DNA of 64,000 nt. It comes from Streptomyces sp. ISL-1 (GTDB lineage Bacteria > Actinomycetota > Actinomycetes > Streptomycetales > Streptomycetaceae). The stretch is taken from contig NZ_JAGGOI010000031.1 in assembly GCF_018614585.1 (NCBI RefSeq), positions 248,001 to 312,000 of the forward strand, given 5' to 3'. This document shows, one piece after another, positions 52,260 to 61,376 of this stretch. Each line of letters begins with the position of its first letter. The stretch's first letter is position 1. The notes below the pieces were generated by a model. That model worked only from the letters and a program-made list of their open reading frames with translations, was not told the origin of the DNA and searched no databases. The position numbers were made by a program, and so were the translations under genes.

Positions 52260-52498
52260 AGACAAGACCAAAATGGACTGACGACAACTACACGTCCTCG
52301 CTCGCGACGCCTGGCATGGGCATGCTCACCCGCACCGCACGAGTTAAGCGACAAGCTGACATCAGGACTGGACACCAGGCCGACGGACGCCGCTAGCGGC
52401 CGCGGATGGGACTCACGGTGAGCCTCCGAATCCCGGACTCGTCATAGCCGATGATCAAGCTGACAGCCTCGGCAGGGCACGAGAGTGTGGGAGACGCA

Positions 52499-52735
52499 GT
52501 GGCAGAGCATCCGGTGATCGGCTACCTCGTCTGGGCCCTGCTTTTCGGCGCCATCTTCGCCTGGGAAGGCATCGGCCTGCTGCGGCTGCACGATGGCTTC
52601 CCCACCCTCAGCGACGCAACCAGGGCCGTCATGAGCTACCCCGCAGGCCGCTGGACCCTGTTCGCCCTGTGGTTGTGGTTCGGCTGGCACACCTTCGTCC
52701 GCGGCTGGCACTTCCTTCTCCAAGACCCTTCCTGA
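52499..52735 (+). CDS. Small membrane protein (DUF6186-like)
   Basis: 78 residues from a GTG with GGGAG six bases upstream. Two hydrophobic segments: GYLVWALLFGAIFAWEGIGLL and RWTLFALWLWFGWHTFV, joined by a polar TLSDATRAVMSYPAG turn. It resembles short actinobacterial membrane proteins (DUF6186-like; tentative). The next gene, also membrane, starts 25 bp downstream, so the two form an operon. Function unknown. Confidence 0.65.
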   Translation: MAEHPVIGYLVWALLFGAIFAWEGIGLLRLHDGFPTLSDATRAVMSYPAGRWTLFALWLWFGWHTFVRGWHFLLQDPS

Positions 52736-52760
52736 AAGCGATCACGACCAGGAGCCGGCC

Positions 52761-53117
52761 ATGCTGCCCGTATCCCTCAACATCACGCTCATACTGACCG
52801 GTTACCTCCTGGTCATGGGCTATCTCGGCCTCGGCCTGCTCATGATGCGACGCCACCCAACCAGACCCTGGACTCTTGCGCGACGGCTCGCGCCGGCACC
52901 GGCCGGGCGCGGCTGGCCCGCACTGGTCCGCCAAGTCGCGGGCACCGCGCTCGGCGGATACATGATGCTTGTGGCCGTGGCGGTCGGCTACTACCACGGC
53001 GTCGCTCACCTGGGAGGCCGATTCCTCTCGAGCGCGGTCACGGGCCCCGCGCTGCTGGTCGGCATCACCCTGCCCGCGTTCTTTCTCACCTCATGGGTCA
53101 CACGCCGGCCCAGATAG
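52761..53117 (+). CDS. Small multispan membrane protein (DUF6256-like)
   Basis: 118 residues from an ATG after AGGAG. Three hydrophobic segments: LNITLILTGYLLVMGYLGLGLLMM, ALGGYMMLVAVAVGYY, and SAVTGPALLVGITLPAFFLTSWV, with a positively charged loop (RRHPTRPWTLARRLAPAP) inside. Partner of the preceding small membrane gene. No known function; the DUF name is tentative. Confidence 0.65.
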   Translation: MLPVSLNITLILTGYLLVMGYLGLGLLMMRRHPTRPWTLARRLAPAPAGRGWPALVRQVAGTALGGYMMLVAVAVGYYHGVAHLGGRFLSSAVTGPALLVGITLPAFFLTSWVTRRPR

Positions 53118-53291
53118 GACTCGGCCACCGGCGTGCAGTGGCAATCCGCGGTCTCTGTCCCACGGCCCACTGCATCGATGACCTCATCGGCTCCGCTCCA
53201 GCATCGGGCGTGAGCTTGTGGTGGGCAGAGAGCTCGCCCCAGCGATCCAGAGCGCCGCGTGTGAACGGGCCCGGCCGCGGCAGTCGGGGAC

Positions 53292-53759
53292 TCACACCTT
53301 CTCGAAGACCATACGAACGACGGTGAAGCGGCCTTCGCGCATGAACCGGAGTGCGGTCCTCTGCTCCCTGATGATGTCGGACACCGCGCTCTCACCGATG
53401 AGTTCCGCGCCGCGTCTCCGGTTGACCTCAGCCCGCTCCAACCAGCTCTCCACCGTAGACACGCCGTAGCTCGGGTCGTTTCGCGTCTCCACCATGCGGA
53501 ACAGGCCGCGGCCGGCTTCGGTCAGTCCGTCGCGGGTCGGCAGGAAGCACTCGGGGAACACCTTCCGCGACGCGTGGAGACCTTCGCGTACGTTCTTGAC
53601 ACCGCCGTAGACGCCCTTGAGGCCGACGCGTTCCTTGGCGACATGACTCCCGAGGTGCGGGGCCAGTTGCCGGGGAGGAAGCACCAGGGAAGCAAGCCAG
53701 CCGCCGTCATTCCAGGAGTTGGCCTGCAACGACAGAGCGGCACGGGCTGGGATCTGCAC
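53292..53759 (-). CDS. Uncharacterised protein, probably truncated
   Basis: A 155-codon frame; the last 75 residues look like real protein (GRGLFRMVETRNDPSYGVST, VESWLERAEVNRRRGAELIG then SDIIREQRTALRFMREGRF, VVRMVFEKV), with strong helix character. The first part is less convincing and there is no ribosome site at the first start. I do not recognise the family. It is convergent with a recombinase relic and may have lost its N-terminus. Confidence 0.45.
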   Translation of the reverse strand: MQIPARAALSLQANSWNDGGWLASLVLPPRQLAPHLGSHVAKERVGLKGVYGGVKNVREGLHASRKVFPECFLPTRDGLTEAGRGLFRMVETRNDPSYGVSTVESWLERAEVNRRRGAELIGESAVSDIIREQRTALRFMREGRFTVVRMVFEKV

Positions 53760-53799
53760 GAGTGACAGGGCATTCCGGGCTCACGTACCTCGGCGAGGC

Positions 53800-53934
53800 G
53801 GGGCGAGCCTGCTGATGCTGATGGCGAAGTCCCGGCACAAGAAGCCCGAGAACGTACGGAAGTACTTCCATCCCTCGGCAGAGGCGATCGCCGAGGTCAC
53901 GAGCCTGCTCGCGCCCGGCGACAGCCAACGCTGA
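53800..53934 (+). pseudogene. Tyrosine recombinase C-terminal remnant
   Basis: Reads GGASLLMLMAKSRHKKPENV then RKYFHPSAEAIAEVTSLLAP before the stop at 53932-53934, the tail after the catalytic Tyr region in phage-type integrases. The catalytic domain is missing. Confidence 0.55.
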
Positions 53935-53957
53935 CCACACGATCGGGTGGTCAGCGT
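53928..53957. terminator. 11-bp perfect hairpin
   Basis: ACGCTGACCAC (53928-53938) and GTGGTCAGCGT (53947-53957) with an 8-base loop, overlapping the recombinase relic's stop codon. Confidence 0.6.
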
Positions 53958-54071
53958 GCGGCGGACGGCCTGTCGGGCTGGGAGCAGTAGTACCCCACGC
54001 CACTGGCCTCGGTATCCGCGGTCGCGTCGAGCAACGGCAGGGCCTACAGCATGATCACGACAGGTTCGGGG

Positions 54072-54809
54072 TCACCAGGGGATGACGCCGTCGTCCTCGA
54101 AGAACGAACCGGTCGGGCCGCCGTCGGCCAGCGTGGCGAGCCGGATCGCTGTGGCTGCGCCCTGCTCAGGAGTGCGGGGCCCGTGGAAGCCGGTGAAGTC
54201 GGTCGCGACCAGGCCCGGACAGGCGGCGTTGATCAGGATGTTCGTATCGGCCAACTGCCGGGCGTACTGCACGGTGACGGCGTTGAGGAACGACTTCGAC
54301 GCCGAGTAGGCCGCCATGACGGGGCCGATCTCGATGTCCGGGTCCGCCTGCCGGGTCAGGGAGGCGACGGCACTGGAGACGTTGACGATGCGTGGCGACG
54401 TCGAGCGCTGCAGCAGCGGCAGCATCGCGTTGGTCACCCGGATGACACCGATGACGTTGGTCTCCACGACCGTGCGGACCACGTCGAGGTCGAGCGTGGT
54501 CGGGTCCTGCACCCACCCCGGACCCATCTCTCCTGAGATGCCGGCGTTGTTGACCAGGGCGTCCAGGCGCCCGGCCTGCCGTTCGATCAGTTCCGCGGCA
54601 GCGGTGACGCTCTGGTCGCTGGTCACGTCCAGCGGCACCCCGAATGCGTCCACCCCGGCGGCGCGTAGCTTCTCGACGGCGGTCTCGCGCCGGGCCTCGT
54701 CGCGGGCTCCCACGCCCACGCGGTAGCCGAGGGCGCCCAGCCCGGTCGCAATTTCGTACCCGATTCCCTTGTTCGCGCCGGTCACCAGCGCGATCTTCGA
54801 TTCGCTCAT
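54072..54809 (-). CDS. SDR family oxidoreductase
   Basis: 245 residues from the ATG at 54809. Classical SDR: IALVTGANKGIGYEIATGLG (TGxxxGxG), LDALVNNAGIS (NNAG), VNVSSAVASL (catalytic Ser), and YSASKSFL (YxxxK). LINAACPGLVATDF is the PG loop. The sequence is close to plant-type carbonyl/menthone reductase-like SDRs. NAD(P)H-dependent reduction of a carbonyl; substrate unknown. Divergent from a LysR gene, with a T-N11-A palindrome between them, so LysR-controlled. Confidence 0.93.
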   Translation of the reverse strand: MSESKIALVTGANKGIGYEIATGLGALGYRVGVGARDEARRETAVEKLRAAGVDAFGVPLDVTSDQSVTAAAELIERQAGRLDALVNNAGISGEMGPGWVQDPTTLDLDVVRTVVETNVIGVIRVTNAMLPLLQRSTSPRIVNVSSAVASLTRQADPDIEIGPVMAAYSASKSFLNAVTVQYARQLADTNILINAACPGLVATDFTGFHGPRTPEQGAATAIRLATLADGGPTGSFFEDDGVIPW

Positions 54810-54867
54810 GCCGTTGATGTTCGCTCGCGGACGAGCGGTGCATCCAACACCGATACGGTGTCCTGTC

Positions 54868-54882
54868 ATACCCGGTAGGTAT
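54868..54882. promoter_or_regulatory. LysR box
   Basis: ATACC-CGGTA-GGTAT, a perfect 5-bp inverted repeat that includes the LysR T-N11-A pattern (T at 54869, A at 54881), lying between the divergent SDR (start 54809) and LysR (start 54897) genes. Confidence 0.7.
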
Positions 54883-54896
54883 CACTGAGGTATGTT

Positions 54897-55766
54897 GTGG
54901 CCGTGGACACCTTGGAGACCCGCGAGTTGAGGTACTTCGTGGCCGTCGCCGAGGAACTGCACTTCGGCCGCGCCGCCGAGCGCCTCGGCATGGCCCAACC
55001 GCCGCTGTCCCGGGCGATCCAGCAGCTTGAGCGGCGCATCGGCGTCTCGCTGCTGGAACGTAACCGCCGCGGCGTCTCCCTGACGGGTGCCGGAGAGGTG
55101 CTGCTGCACGAGGGCCGCGCAGCCCTCGACGCGACCACCGCCGCCGCTCACCGCACCCGTCGCGCCGGTGGCGCTGACAGTCCGGGCGGCCCCCGCAATC
55201 GCCTGGTGCTGGCGGTGAAGGCCGCCGGGTCTCACGAACTGCTGCAGAAGCTGCTCGACGCCTACGCGGCCGCGCCCGATGCCGCCGAGATCGAGGTGCT
55301 GCCGAGCGGCTTGTGTGAGCAGGAAGGGATGCTGCGCGATGGCCGCGCTGATGTGGCTCTCATGCACGCGCCGTTCAACTCCCTCGCCGGGTTCGACAGC
55401 GAGGAACTGATGACCGAGGGGCAGATCGCGATCCTGCCCGCCGGACACCTCCTCGCAGCGCGCAAGACTTTGTCCCTGGCCGACGTCAGCGACGTCCCCG
55501 ATCTTCCGCTCGCCCGCTGGCCCCGCCACGGCACGTACACACCCGGCCCGGGCCCCGAGATCCACGACCAGACGCAACTGGCCCAGCTGATCGCCCTCGG
55601 ACGCACCGTGGCCGTCTTCCCCGACTCCGCCCGCGCCTGGCTGTGGGCCGAGCACACCGCCGTCCCCCTGACCGACGCACCCCCCGTCGTTACTCACATC
55701 GCCTGGCCCGCGCACAGCCGCTCCCTCGCCCTCGCCGGGCTGATCCGCACGGCCGCACAGCTATGA
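54897..55766 (+). CDS. LysR family transcriptional regulator
   Basis: 289 residues from a GTG. N-terminal winged HTH: ELRYFVAVAEELHFGRAAERLGMAQPPLSRAIQQLERRIGVSLLERNRRGVSLTGAGEVLL. The effector domain follows (RNRLVLAVKAAGSHELLQKLLDAYAA..., ADVALMHAPFNSL). It probably activates the divergent SDR gene and represses itself from the ATACC-N5-GGTAT site. Confidence 0.95.
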   Translation: MAVDTLETRELRYFVAVAEELHFGRAAERLGMAQPPLSRAIQQLERRIGVSLLERNRRGVSLTGAGEVLLHEGRAALDATTAAAHRTRRAGGADSPGGPRNRLVLAVKAAGSHELLQKLLDAYAAAPDAAEIEVLPSGLCEQEGMLRDGRADVALMHAPFNSLAGFDSEELMTEGQIAILPAGHLLAARKTLSLADVSDVPDLPLARWPRHGTYTPGPGPEIHDQTQLAQLIALGRTVAVFPDSARAWLWAEHTAVPLTDAPPVVTHIAWPAHSRSLALAGLIRTAAQL

Positions 55767-56009
55767 CGCTCTCCTGCCTTCCATCGCCACCGTCACCCTG
55801 ATGACACACCCCCTGACCGCCGGCCCCCACACCCCACCGCCGCCCGCCCACGGGCACGGGCGGCACGGTACCCAGTCAGTGGTTCGTGAGCGCGAGTTCC
55901 TCGGCGGTGTCCCGTGTGGCCGGCGACGGCTTCGGCGACACGGCTCCGTCCGGGGGCTCCGTCACGGGAACACGGGAACGGCTGCGCCCGCGCCTCTCCT
56001 GGGCCGGTG

Positions 56010-56762
56010 TCAGCGCGCGTTCGGCTGTTGCCCCTGAAGCCAGTCCCTGTAGTGCGTCGGGGCGAACTCGGCGTCCTCCGGCGCGGTGAGCACGTCTCCG
56101 GTGACCACGGCGAACATGCCTGCCTGGTCATCGGTGACCACGCTGCGGCCGTCGGAGCGTGCGGCCAGAGTGATCCGGCCCAGCTCGTCAAGGGGAAAGA
56201 CATCAGGGCCCGCGACGTTGCGGATGCCCTGCAGCGGGGCTTCGGAGGCGGCTCGCACGACCGCCGCGGCGACGTCCGCGCTGGCCATCGGCTGCACAGG
56301 GGTGGCCGGCAGGCGGACGGTGTCACCGTCGGTCGTCCACGACATGATCGGTTCGACGAACTCGAAGAACTGTGTGAAGCGCACGATCGAGTACGGTGTC
56401 GGCGCGTTCTTGAGGATGTTCTCCTGGGCGACCTTGGCCCGGTAGTAGTCGAGTTGCGGCACCTGGTCCACGCCGATGATCGAGGCAATGACATGGTGGC
56501 GGACTCCCGCCGCCTCCGCTGCGGCAGTGACGTTGTTCATCGACGTTTCGAAGAAGCTGATGGAAGTCTCGTCGAACGCCGGGGAGTTCGTCAGATTGAT
56601 CAGCACGTCTGCGCCCTCGAGAACCTGGTCCAGGCCCTTGCCGCTGAGCACGTCGACTCCAGTGGACAGTGAAGCGGGTACGACGTCGTGGCCGGCCGCT
56701 CGCAGCCGTTCGACCACCTGTGTGCCGACCCGGCCGGTTCCCCCCAGGACTGTGAACTTCAT
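56010..56762 (-). CDS. NmrA-like NAD(P)-binding SDR
   Basis: 250 residues from an ATG after GAAGGG. The Rossmann motif is at the very start (MKFTVLGGTGRVGTQVVERLRAAGHDV). Other conserved parts: GADVLINLTNSPAFDE, HHVIASIIGVDQVPQLDYYRAKVAQENIL, SIVRFTQFFEFVEP. It is an atypical SDR of the NmrA/isoflavone-reductase-like type, a redox sensor or reductase. Monocistronic. Confidence 0.9.
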   Translation of the reverse strand: MKFTVLGGTGRVGTQVVERLRAAGHDVVPASLSTGVDVLSGKGLDQVLEGADVLINLTNSPAFDETSISFFETSMNNVTAAAEAAGVRHHVIASIIGVDQVPQLDYYRAKVAQENILKNAPTPYSIVRFTQFFEFVEPIMSWTTDGDTVRLPATPVQPMASADVAAAVVRAASEAPLQGIRNVAGPDVFPLDELGRITLAARSDGRSVVTDDQAGMFAVVTGDVLTAPEDAEFAPTHYRDWLQGQQPNAR

Positions 56763-57358
56763 GGCGCACCCTTCGTCGAGCGTTCAGGTTCACGAGGGCG
56801 TCCGGGCGGACTCGCCGTCCGGTTGTGTGCGGAGGTACCGGGTACGCATCGAACCGGCCGAACCGGGCAGAGCCCGTGCCCTGCGTGCGGACGCCGATGC
56901 CGGAAACGGTTGGCATCGCCCGTGCCCACGGATCGAACGTATCGCCCTCGACCACCGTACGCATCACCAGTGGTGAGGCGCGGGCCGGCCGGTGTCGAGC
57001 GCGCCTTGGTCGGGTGCCGGTTGCGGGACGGCTGCCGGGAGAGCAGCCTGAAGACGGCGGGCCTGGCGGCGCGCTCGTAGGCGTGCGCTTCTCGACGGCC
57101 CCGCTCAGGACTGACCGAATGCCGTGAGCGGTGAGGTGCTGTTGTCGAGAGCCGTCGGCGACGCATACGGACAAGCGGCGAAGGAGCCGGGCTCCTTCGC
57201 CGCTTGTGGACCGGTCACCGCAGGGTGCGAGGGCCGCACGAGCGGCTTCCCCCCATGGCGGCAGCCGGCGACACGGGACGGGTGTCCGTGCTCCGGGACT
57301 GGCTGCCGGGGTGGCCCGGCCGGCTACGCCATGGGCGAGTAGCGGTAGTCGGCCGCGC
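56763..57358. other. Intergenic region with a strong hairpin
   Basis: About 600 bp. No gene is recognised. A near-perfect hairpin lies at 57171-57207 (listed separately). The sequence leads into a decayed Rrf2 gene. Confidence 0.4.
57171..57207. terminator. 18-bp perfect inverted repeat
   Basis: Arms 57171-57188 and 57190-57207 (ACAAGCGGCGAAGGAGCC and its complement) with a single central G. There is no intact gene immediately upstream on either strand, so it is probably the leftover terminator of a lost gene. Confidence 0.6.
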
Positions 57359-57607
57359 GGTGGGTTCAGGCTGGCCCGCGACCCGGACTCGATCACCCTG
57401 CTCGATGTCGTGCTGGCCATCGAAGGAAACGAAAGCCTCTTCCGCTGCACGGAAATTCGCCAGTGCGGGAAGATCGCCGAGCTCCACACGGGCGGCAACG
57501 ATGCCGCCGCCTGCGCCGTCAAGCGAGCCATGTACCGGGCCGACCTGGCCTGGCGTGAAGCCCTTGCGACGCAGAAACTCTCCGATGTCCGCAGAGAGCT
57601 CGACTGA
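57359..57607 (+). pseudogene. Rrf2-family regulator C-terminal remnant
   Basis: Reads GFRLARDPDSITLLDVVLAI, EGNESLFRCTEIRQCG then CAVKRAMYRADLAWREALAT, the wing and helix after the HTH in Rrf2/IscR-like regulators, with the conserved Cys pair partly kept. The DNA-binding N-terminus is missing. Confidence 0.65.
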
Positions 57608-57891
57608 ATGACCCCGCCGTGACAAGGACCGTCCGCCGGGTGTTCGGCCGAGAGTAAGGCGTGTGCGCCGGGGTGCGGCAGCGCCGGGTTCTCGGCGCGC
57701 TGGCGCGCACGGAGGCGGCGTAGGCTTTTTCTGGTACGGCTGTCCGTGCAGTCGGCGTCCTGGCGCGGACGGCGGTCATCGGTTGCCTGGCCCGCATGAC
57801 GAGGCGACACCCGGGCCGCACAGGTTCTTGCCGACACCTGTGACGCAGCCGATCGGCGCTCCGTATCGGCGCCGAGACCGGAGGTGGCGTA

Positions 57892-58338
57892 ATGGCGAAC
57901 AGCGAACCCGTCTCGGACTCACCGGAAAACCAGGGGCAGCGGTCCGAGGCGTGGAAGACGGCGGTCACCCTGATTCAGGAGGCGAAACCTCCCCATGTCC
58001 CCGAAGGCGCAGAGGTCATGACGTTGTTCGTCGAGTTTCCTCCCGGCGACCCCGGCACACCTCCGCACCGGCACTCCGGACCGGCCTTCGGCTATGTGCT
58101 GGAGGGCGAGATGCTGTTCGAGCTGGAGGGAGAGCCAGAGCGGGTGATCCGCGCCGGGGAGGCGTTCTGGGAGCCGGGAGGCGACGTGATCCACTATCAG
58201 GACGGCAACAATCGCAAAGATGTCCCGAGTCGATTCGTCGTCACGATGATGTGCGAGCCCGGCCAGCCCATGCTCGTCCTCGTCGACGAGGACGAACTCA
58301 TACAGCGCAAGGACAGGCGAGCTCCACGACCGTCCTGA
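57892..58338 (+). CDS. Cupin-domain protein
   Basis: 148 residues from an ATG with GGAGG. A single cupin barrel: motif 1 PPHRHSGPAFGYVLEGEMLFELEGE (His, His, Glu metal ligands), motif 2 AFWEPGGDVIHYQDGNN (His). Typical of small cupins that bind a metal and a small substrate. The end lies 12 bp before the paired inverted-repeat site at 58351. No partner gene. Confidence 0.92.
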   Translation: MANSEPVSDSPENQGQRSEAWKTAVTLIQEAKPPHVPEGAEVMTLFVEFPPGDPGTPPHRHSGPAFGYVLEGEMLFELEGEPERVIRAGEAFWEPGGDVIHYQDGNNRKDVPSRFVVTMMCEPGQPMLVLVDEDELIQRKDRRAPRPS

Positions 58339-58350
58339 GAACGCTCAGGG

Positions 58351-58405
58351 GCCAACTGCAAGGCTCAGTCACACCACTTGTGGCTGAGCGCTGCAGTTCA
58401 GGGGC
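58351..58405. repeat. Paired cassette-end site A (imperfect palindrome)
   Basis: An outward right end, GCCAACTGCAAGGCTC then AGTCACA (58351-58373), five spacer bases, and a left end, TGTGGCTGAGCGCTGCAGTT then CAGGGGC (58379-58405). These are the same end types as in the TIR-flanked cassettes at 25132-26208 and 60331-64000. No left partner was found upstream of the cupin. Confidence 0.7.
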
Positions 58406-58620
58406 CCTGTTCGCCAGGTGCGGTGCTGAGTCCGCTGCTGCGCTGTCGACCGAGCCGCTGGCGGAGCGGGATCACCCGCCGAGCGAGGTTGGGCCGGGGC
58501 TGGACGACAGCTGGCGCACTGCCACGGCGACGGCCTCCTGCGCTGTGGCGAAGAGGCCGAGGTCCTGGCTGATGAAGCCCCTGCCCACTCCGTACGTGCC
58601 GTCGCCGTTCGCGCTCAGGC
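58406..58620. other. Short gap inside the cassette region
   Basis: About 215 bp. A minus-strand frame (58620-58472) reads GDGTYGVGRGFISQDLGLFA then TAQEAVAVAVRQL and could be the end of a lost gene; I do not recognise it. Confidence 0.3.
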
Positions 58621-58932
58621 ATGCTCTGCATCGAGCCCACCAATGTCGCCGCCGACGGGCACGACTGCCCCGTCCGGTTCCAATGCGTGGGGTGCGAGCA
58701 CGTCCGCACCGACGTCTCCTACCTCCCCGACCTGGAGGCATACCTCGCTGATCTCCTGCGGGGCCGGGAACGTCTCGCCGCGTTCGCCGCTGACCCGTGG
58801 GCGAAGGCCGATGCCATGCCCTCCGACGAGGAAATCACCCGAGTCCGCCGCCTGGTCAAACGAGTCCGCGACGACCTCGACGACCTCACGGACGAGGACC
58901 GCATCCAGATCAAGGAAGCCGTCACCCTCGTG
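58621..58932 (+). pseudogene. Site-specific recombinase C-terminal fragment
   Basis: 104 codons: MLCIEPTNVAADGHDCPVRF, QCVGCEHVRTDVSYLPDLEA, a helical middle, and ITRVRRLVKRVRDDLDDLTD to the end. A Cys-rich zinc-like knot followed by a coiled tail is found at the C-terminus of large Streptomyces integrase/transposase proteins (Tn554-like). No catalytic domain is present and the frame runs into an LtrA fragment. Confidence 0.55.
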
Positions 58933-59458
58933 GGCCTACACCAGCTACGAGGCCACGCTCCTCGACATCCATCGCAACGTCACCCGGTGGATGATCGTCA
59001 TCGTTATGGGCCTCGGGCTGTTCATGAACGCCGCGATCTCCCACGCATTCGACGACCGGGCCTGGGCGTTCGTGATCCCGCTGCTTCTGATCCTGTTCTT
59101 CGCAGGCACCGTCACCGCCCTGGCCGGCCGCACCGACGCTCTGCGTGAGCACTTCTGCCGCACCATGGTCTGGATGGCGGCCTCCGCTTCACTGTGGATC
59201 ATCGGTGCGGCGGTCGGCTCGGACCCCGCCTGTGTGGTGGGCCGCCGCCCTGGTCGACCTCACCGGAACGTGGCTCGCCCACTCGCTGCCCGGCCGTACC
59301 CTCAGCAGCCGGGAGCTCGCCTTCGACGCCGAGCACATGATCGAGCGCCTCAGGCTGTTTTTCATCATTCTTCTCGGCGAGACCGTCCTCACTGCCGGCC
59401 GTGCGATGGCCGATGCCCCTGTCGACGTCCCCAGCCTCCTCGCCACGGCCGGCGTATT
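58933..59458 (+). pseudogene. LtrA-like membrane protein fragment, frameshifted
   Basis: Begins abruptly at YTSYEATLLDIHRNVTRWMI and VIVMGLGLFMNAAISHAF, with several membrane helices. Near 59215 the frame changes and continues VWWAAALVDLTGTWLAHSLP, FDAEHMIERLRLFFIILLGE then TVLTAGRAMADAP. The ERxxLFxIILLGE stretch is the low-temperature-requirement A (LtrA) signature. Both ends are cut by junctions with unrelated genes. Confidence 0.65.
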
Positions 59459-60174
59459 CACCGCCCTGCGGCCGCTATCACCCACCTCGACCACACCGAG
59501 GAGGCGATCGCAGCCTTCCTGCGCCCCCGCCCGGTCACCGCTCTGTAGGGGTGGGCCCGTCGACCGCCGGCCTCCTTACTCGTCACGGACTGCACACCAT
59601 CGGCGCGGTCGCCGACACACCCCTGGGCACCCTGCAGCCCCTCCTGGGAAAGGCCACCGGGCGACTGATCCACGAACGGGCCCGAGCCGAGGACCCGCGC
59701 CCGGTCACCCCCCCAAGCACCGGCGCGCTCCTGCGGCGCCGACCACGCCTTCCCCCCGCGACGAACTCGACCCCCACCCGCCACCGCCAAGCCGTACTCG
59801 CCGTCGCCGAACAGCTCGGCGCCCGCCTCCGTAAAGAGCGACAGGTGGCCAGCCGGCTCACCCTGACCGCGCGCTACGCCGACCGCTCCACCACCGTGCG
59901 CACCCGCCGCTTGCCCGAACCCACCAACCACACAGCAGCCCTGGCTCGCACCGCATACGACATCTACACCACCCTCGGCCTCCAGCGGGCCCGCGTCCGC
60001 GGCATCGCGCTGCGCGCGGAAGACATTCAGGGCGCCGAACGCGCCACCCGGCAGCTCACCTTCGACCCGGGAGACGACAGAGCTCACCGGATTGAAGCCG
60101 CCGCCGACAAGGTCCGCGCCCGCTTCAGCGCTGGCGTCGTGATGCCCGCAGCCCTCGCCCACCCACCCCAATGA
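59458..60174 (+). pseudogene. Y-family DNA polymerase C-terminal fragment, frameshifted
   Basis: ITHLDHTEEAIAAFLRPRPV then TAL precedes a frame change near 59548, after which GVGPSTAGLLTRHGLHTIGA, VADTPLGTLQPLLGKATGRL, a little-finger region (VASRLTLTARYADRSTTVRTRRL) and RATRQLTFDP follow to the stop at 60172-60174. This is the thumb and little finger of an ImuB/DinB-type polymerase without palm or fingers. Third member of a fused relic series. Confidence 0.7.
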
Positions 60175-60330
60175 ACACCCGCGCCGAGCCCGGAACGGGT
60201 TACGCCGCCTCGTCCTCGGCCTGCTCGTGGACGTGCTTCAGCGCCATCCGGGCATCGACCACCTTCCCCTGCAGCGTCGGCGTCTCCCAGTAGGGAAAGC
60301 GAGCCTGGCCGCGGCGCGCTCTGTCGCATC

Positions 60331-61376
60331 GTGACTGAGCGCTTCACTTGGCGGGCAGGCGCGACTTTTCGAGATAGGCGACACCTGATCTTGGTGGTTG
60401 ACACGACCCTGAGAAACGCCGAAGCCGTACCGGATTTCTGCTGCGCCCGCTCCCGCGGCCCGCACAGCGCTAGCGTTGGGTCCCATGATCGTATGGCTCA
60501 ACGGCACCCACGGCGCGGGCAAGACGACGACCAGTGCACTCGTGCAGCAGCTGATCCCGGATTCACGGGTGTTCGACGCCGAGAAGGTCGGCGAGACGCT
60601 CATGGACATCACGCCGGGGCTGCCCGGGACGGACAACTTCCAGCACTGGCCGCCGTGGCGGCCGCTCGTAGTCGAGACCGCCCGCCGCGTACTCGACTAC
60701 ACCGGTGGCACTCTGGTGATGCCCATGACTGTTCTGATCGAGCAGTACTGGCGTGAGATCAGCACGGGCCTCGCCCAACATGCCATTCCGGTACGGCACT
60801 TCGTCCTCCACGCTGACCAAGACACCCTCCGCGGGCGCATCGAGGGGGACACTCTTCTTGGTCCCTCCCCATTCCGTCTCAAATACCTCGAGCCCTACGC
60901 CGAGGCGGCCCGCACGTGGCTACACGGCGAGGCCGAGGTCGTCGACACCACGCACCTCACGCCCGTCCAGGCCGCCCTGCAGATCGCAGAGGCCGTCGAG
61001 AGTTGAGGTCCGCCCGCCACGCGAAAACAGGCGCAGGTGGTAGCAAAGAACGACCTTCCTGTGTCGAGTAGTGCGAACAGGCTCAACCAGGGGCCCGGCT
61101 CAGCCCAGCACCGCGGTGTCATCCATCCCGAAAAGTCGCAGCAGGGTAGTGCTTGGCCATGGGCCCGATCCGGTTTCTGGTGAAGTGGTACAGGACGCTG
61201 CGGGCGAGGGCTGTGCTGGGCGCATGGAGTCTTCGGTCTGTACGCCAGAGGTCGGGTCCGGGCCCGTGTGGTCGCACACTGCACCCTGGATGATCTTGTC
61301 GTGCCGTACACGATCGATCCGCGGATCGCGGGTCTGCTGGAGTTGGCTGAGCACCAGCCCGCCAACTGAAGCGCTC
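60331..61376 (+). mobile_element. Cassette with TmrB-like cargo (unit 1)
   Basis: Left end GTGACTGAGCGCTTCACTTG then GCGGGC (60331-60356); right end GCCCGCCAACTGAAGCGCTC (61357-61376). The inner 20 bases of the two ends pair with one mismatch. The right end lacks its outer bases (expected CAGTCACA is CTTACGTG), so it is truncated where the next unit begins. One gene inside; no transposase. About 370 bp after the gene show nothing recognisable. Confidence 0.7.
60485..61006 (+). CDS. TmrB-like P-loop nucleotide-binding protein
   Basis: 173 residues from the ATG at 60485, with a TAGCGT -10-like box ending 9 bases before it and no ribosome site, so probably near-leaderless. Walker A: WLNGTHGAGKTTTSALV at the N-terminus. 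VFDAEKVGETL, LVMPMTVLIEQYWREI and HFVLHADQDTLRGRIEGD match the layout of TmrB, the Bacillus tunicamycin-resistance ATP-binding protein, and related AAA_33-like kinases. It could phosphorylate or bind a toxic compound. Cargo of unit 1 of the cassette series; a second TmrB-like gene fills the next unit. Confidence 0.85.
   Translation: MIVWLNGTHGAGKTTTSALVQQLIPDSRVFDAEKVGETLMDITPGLPGTDNFQHWPPWRPLVVETARRVLDYTGGTLVMPMTVLIEQYWREISTGLAQHAIPVRHFVLHADQDTLRGRIEGDTLLGPSPFRLKYLEPYAEAARTWLHGEAEVVDTTHLTPVQAALQIAEAVES

Noticed and set aside
58351..58405. Classical integron attC site
   Set aside because: The boxes do not fit RYYYAAC/GTTRRRY, there is no intI in the window, and the related VOC unit shows a 12-bp target duplication. 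Kept as an analogy only.
61007..61360. Possible gene end (VVPYTIDPRIAGLLELAEHQ) in unit 1
   Set aside because: Only the last 30 codons look ordered and no start or family could be found; mentioned under the stop-in-end finding.
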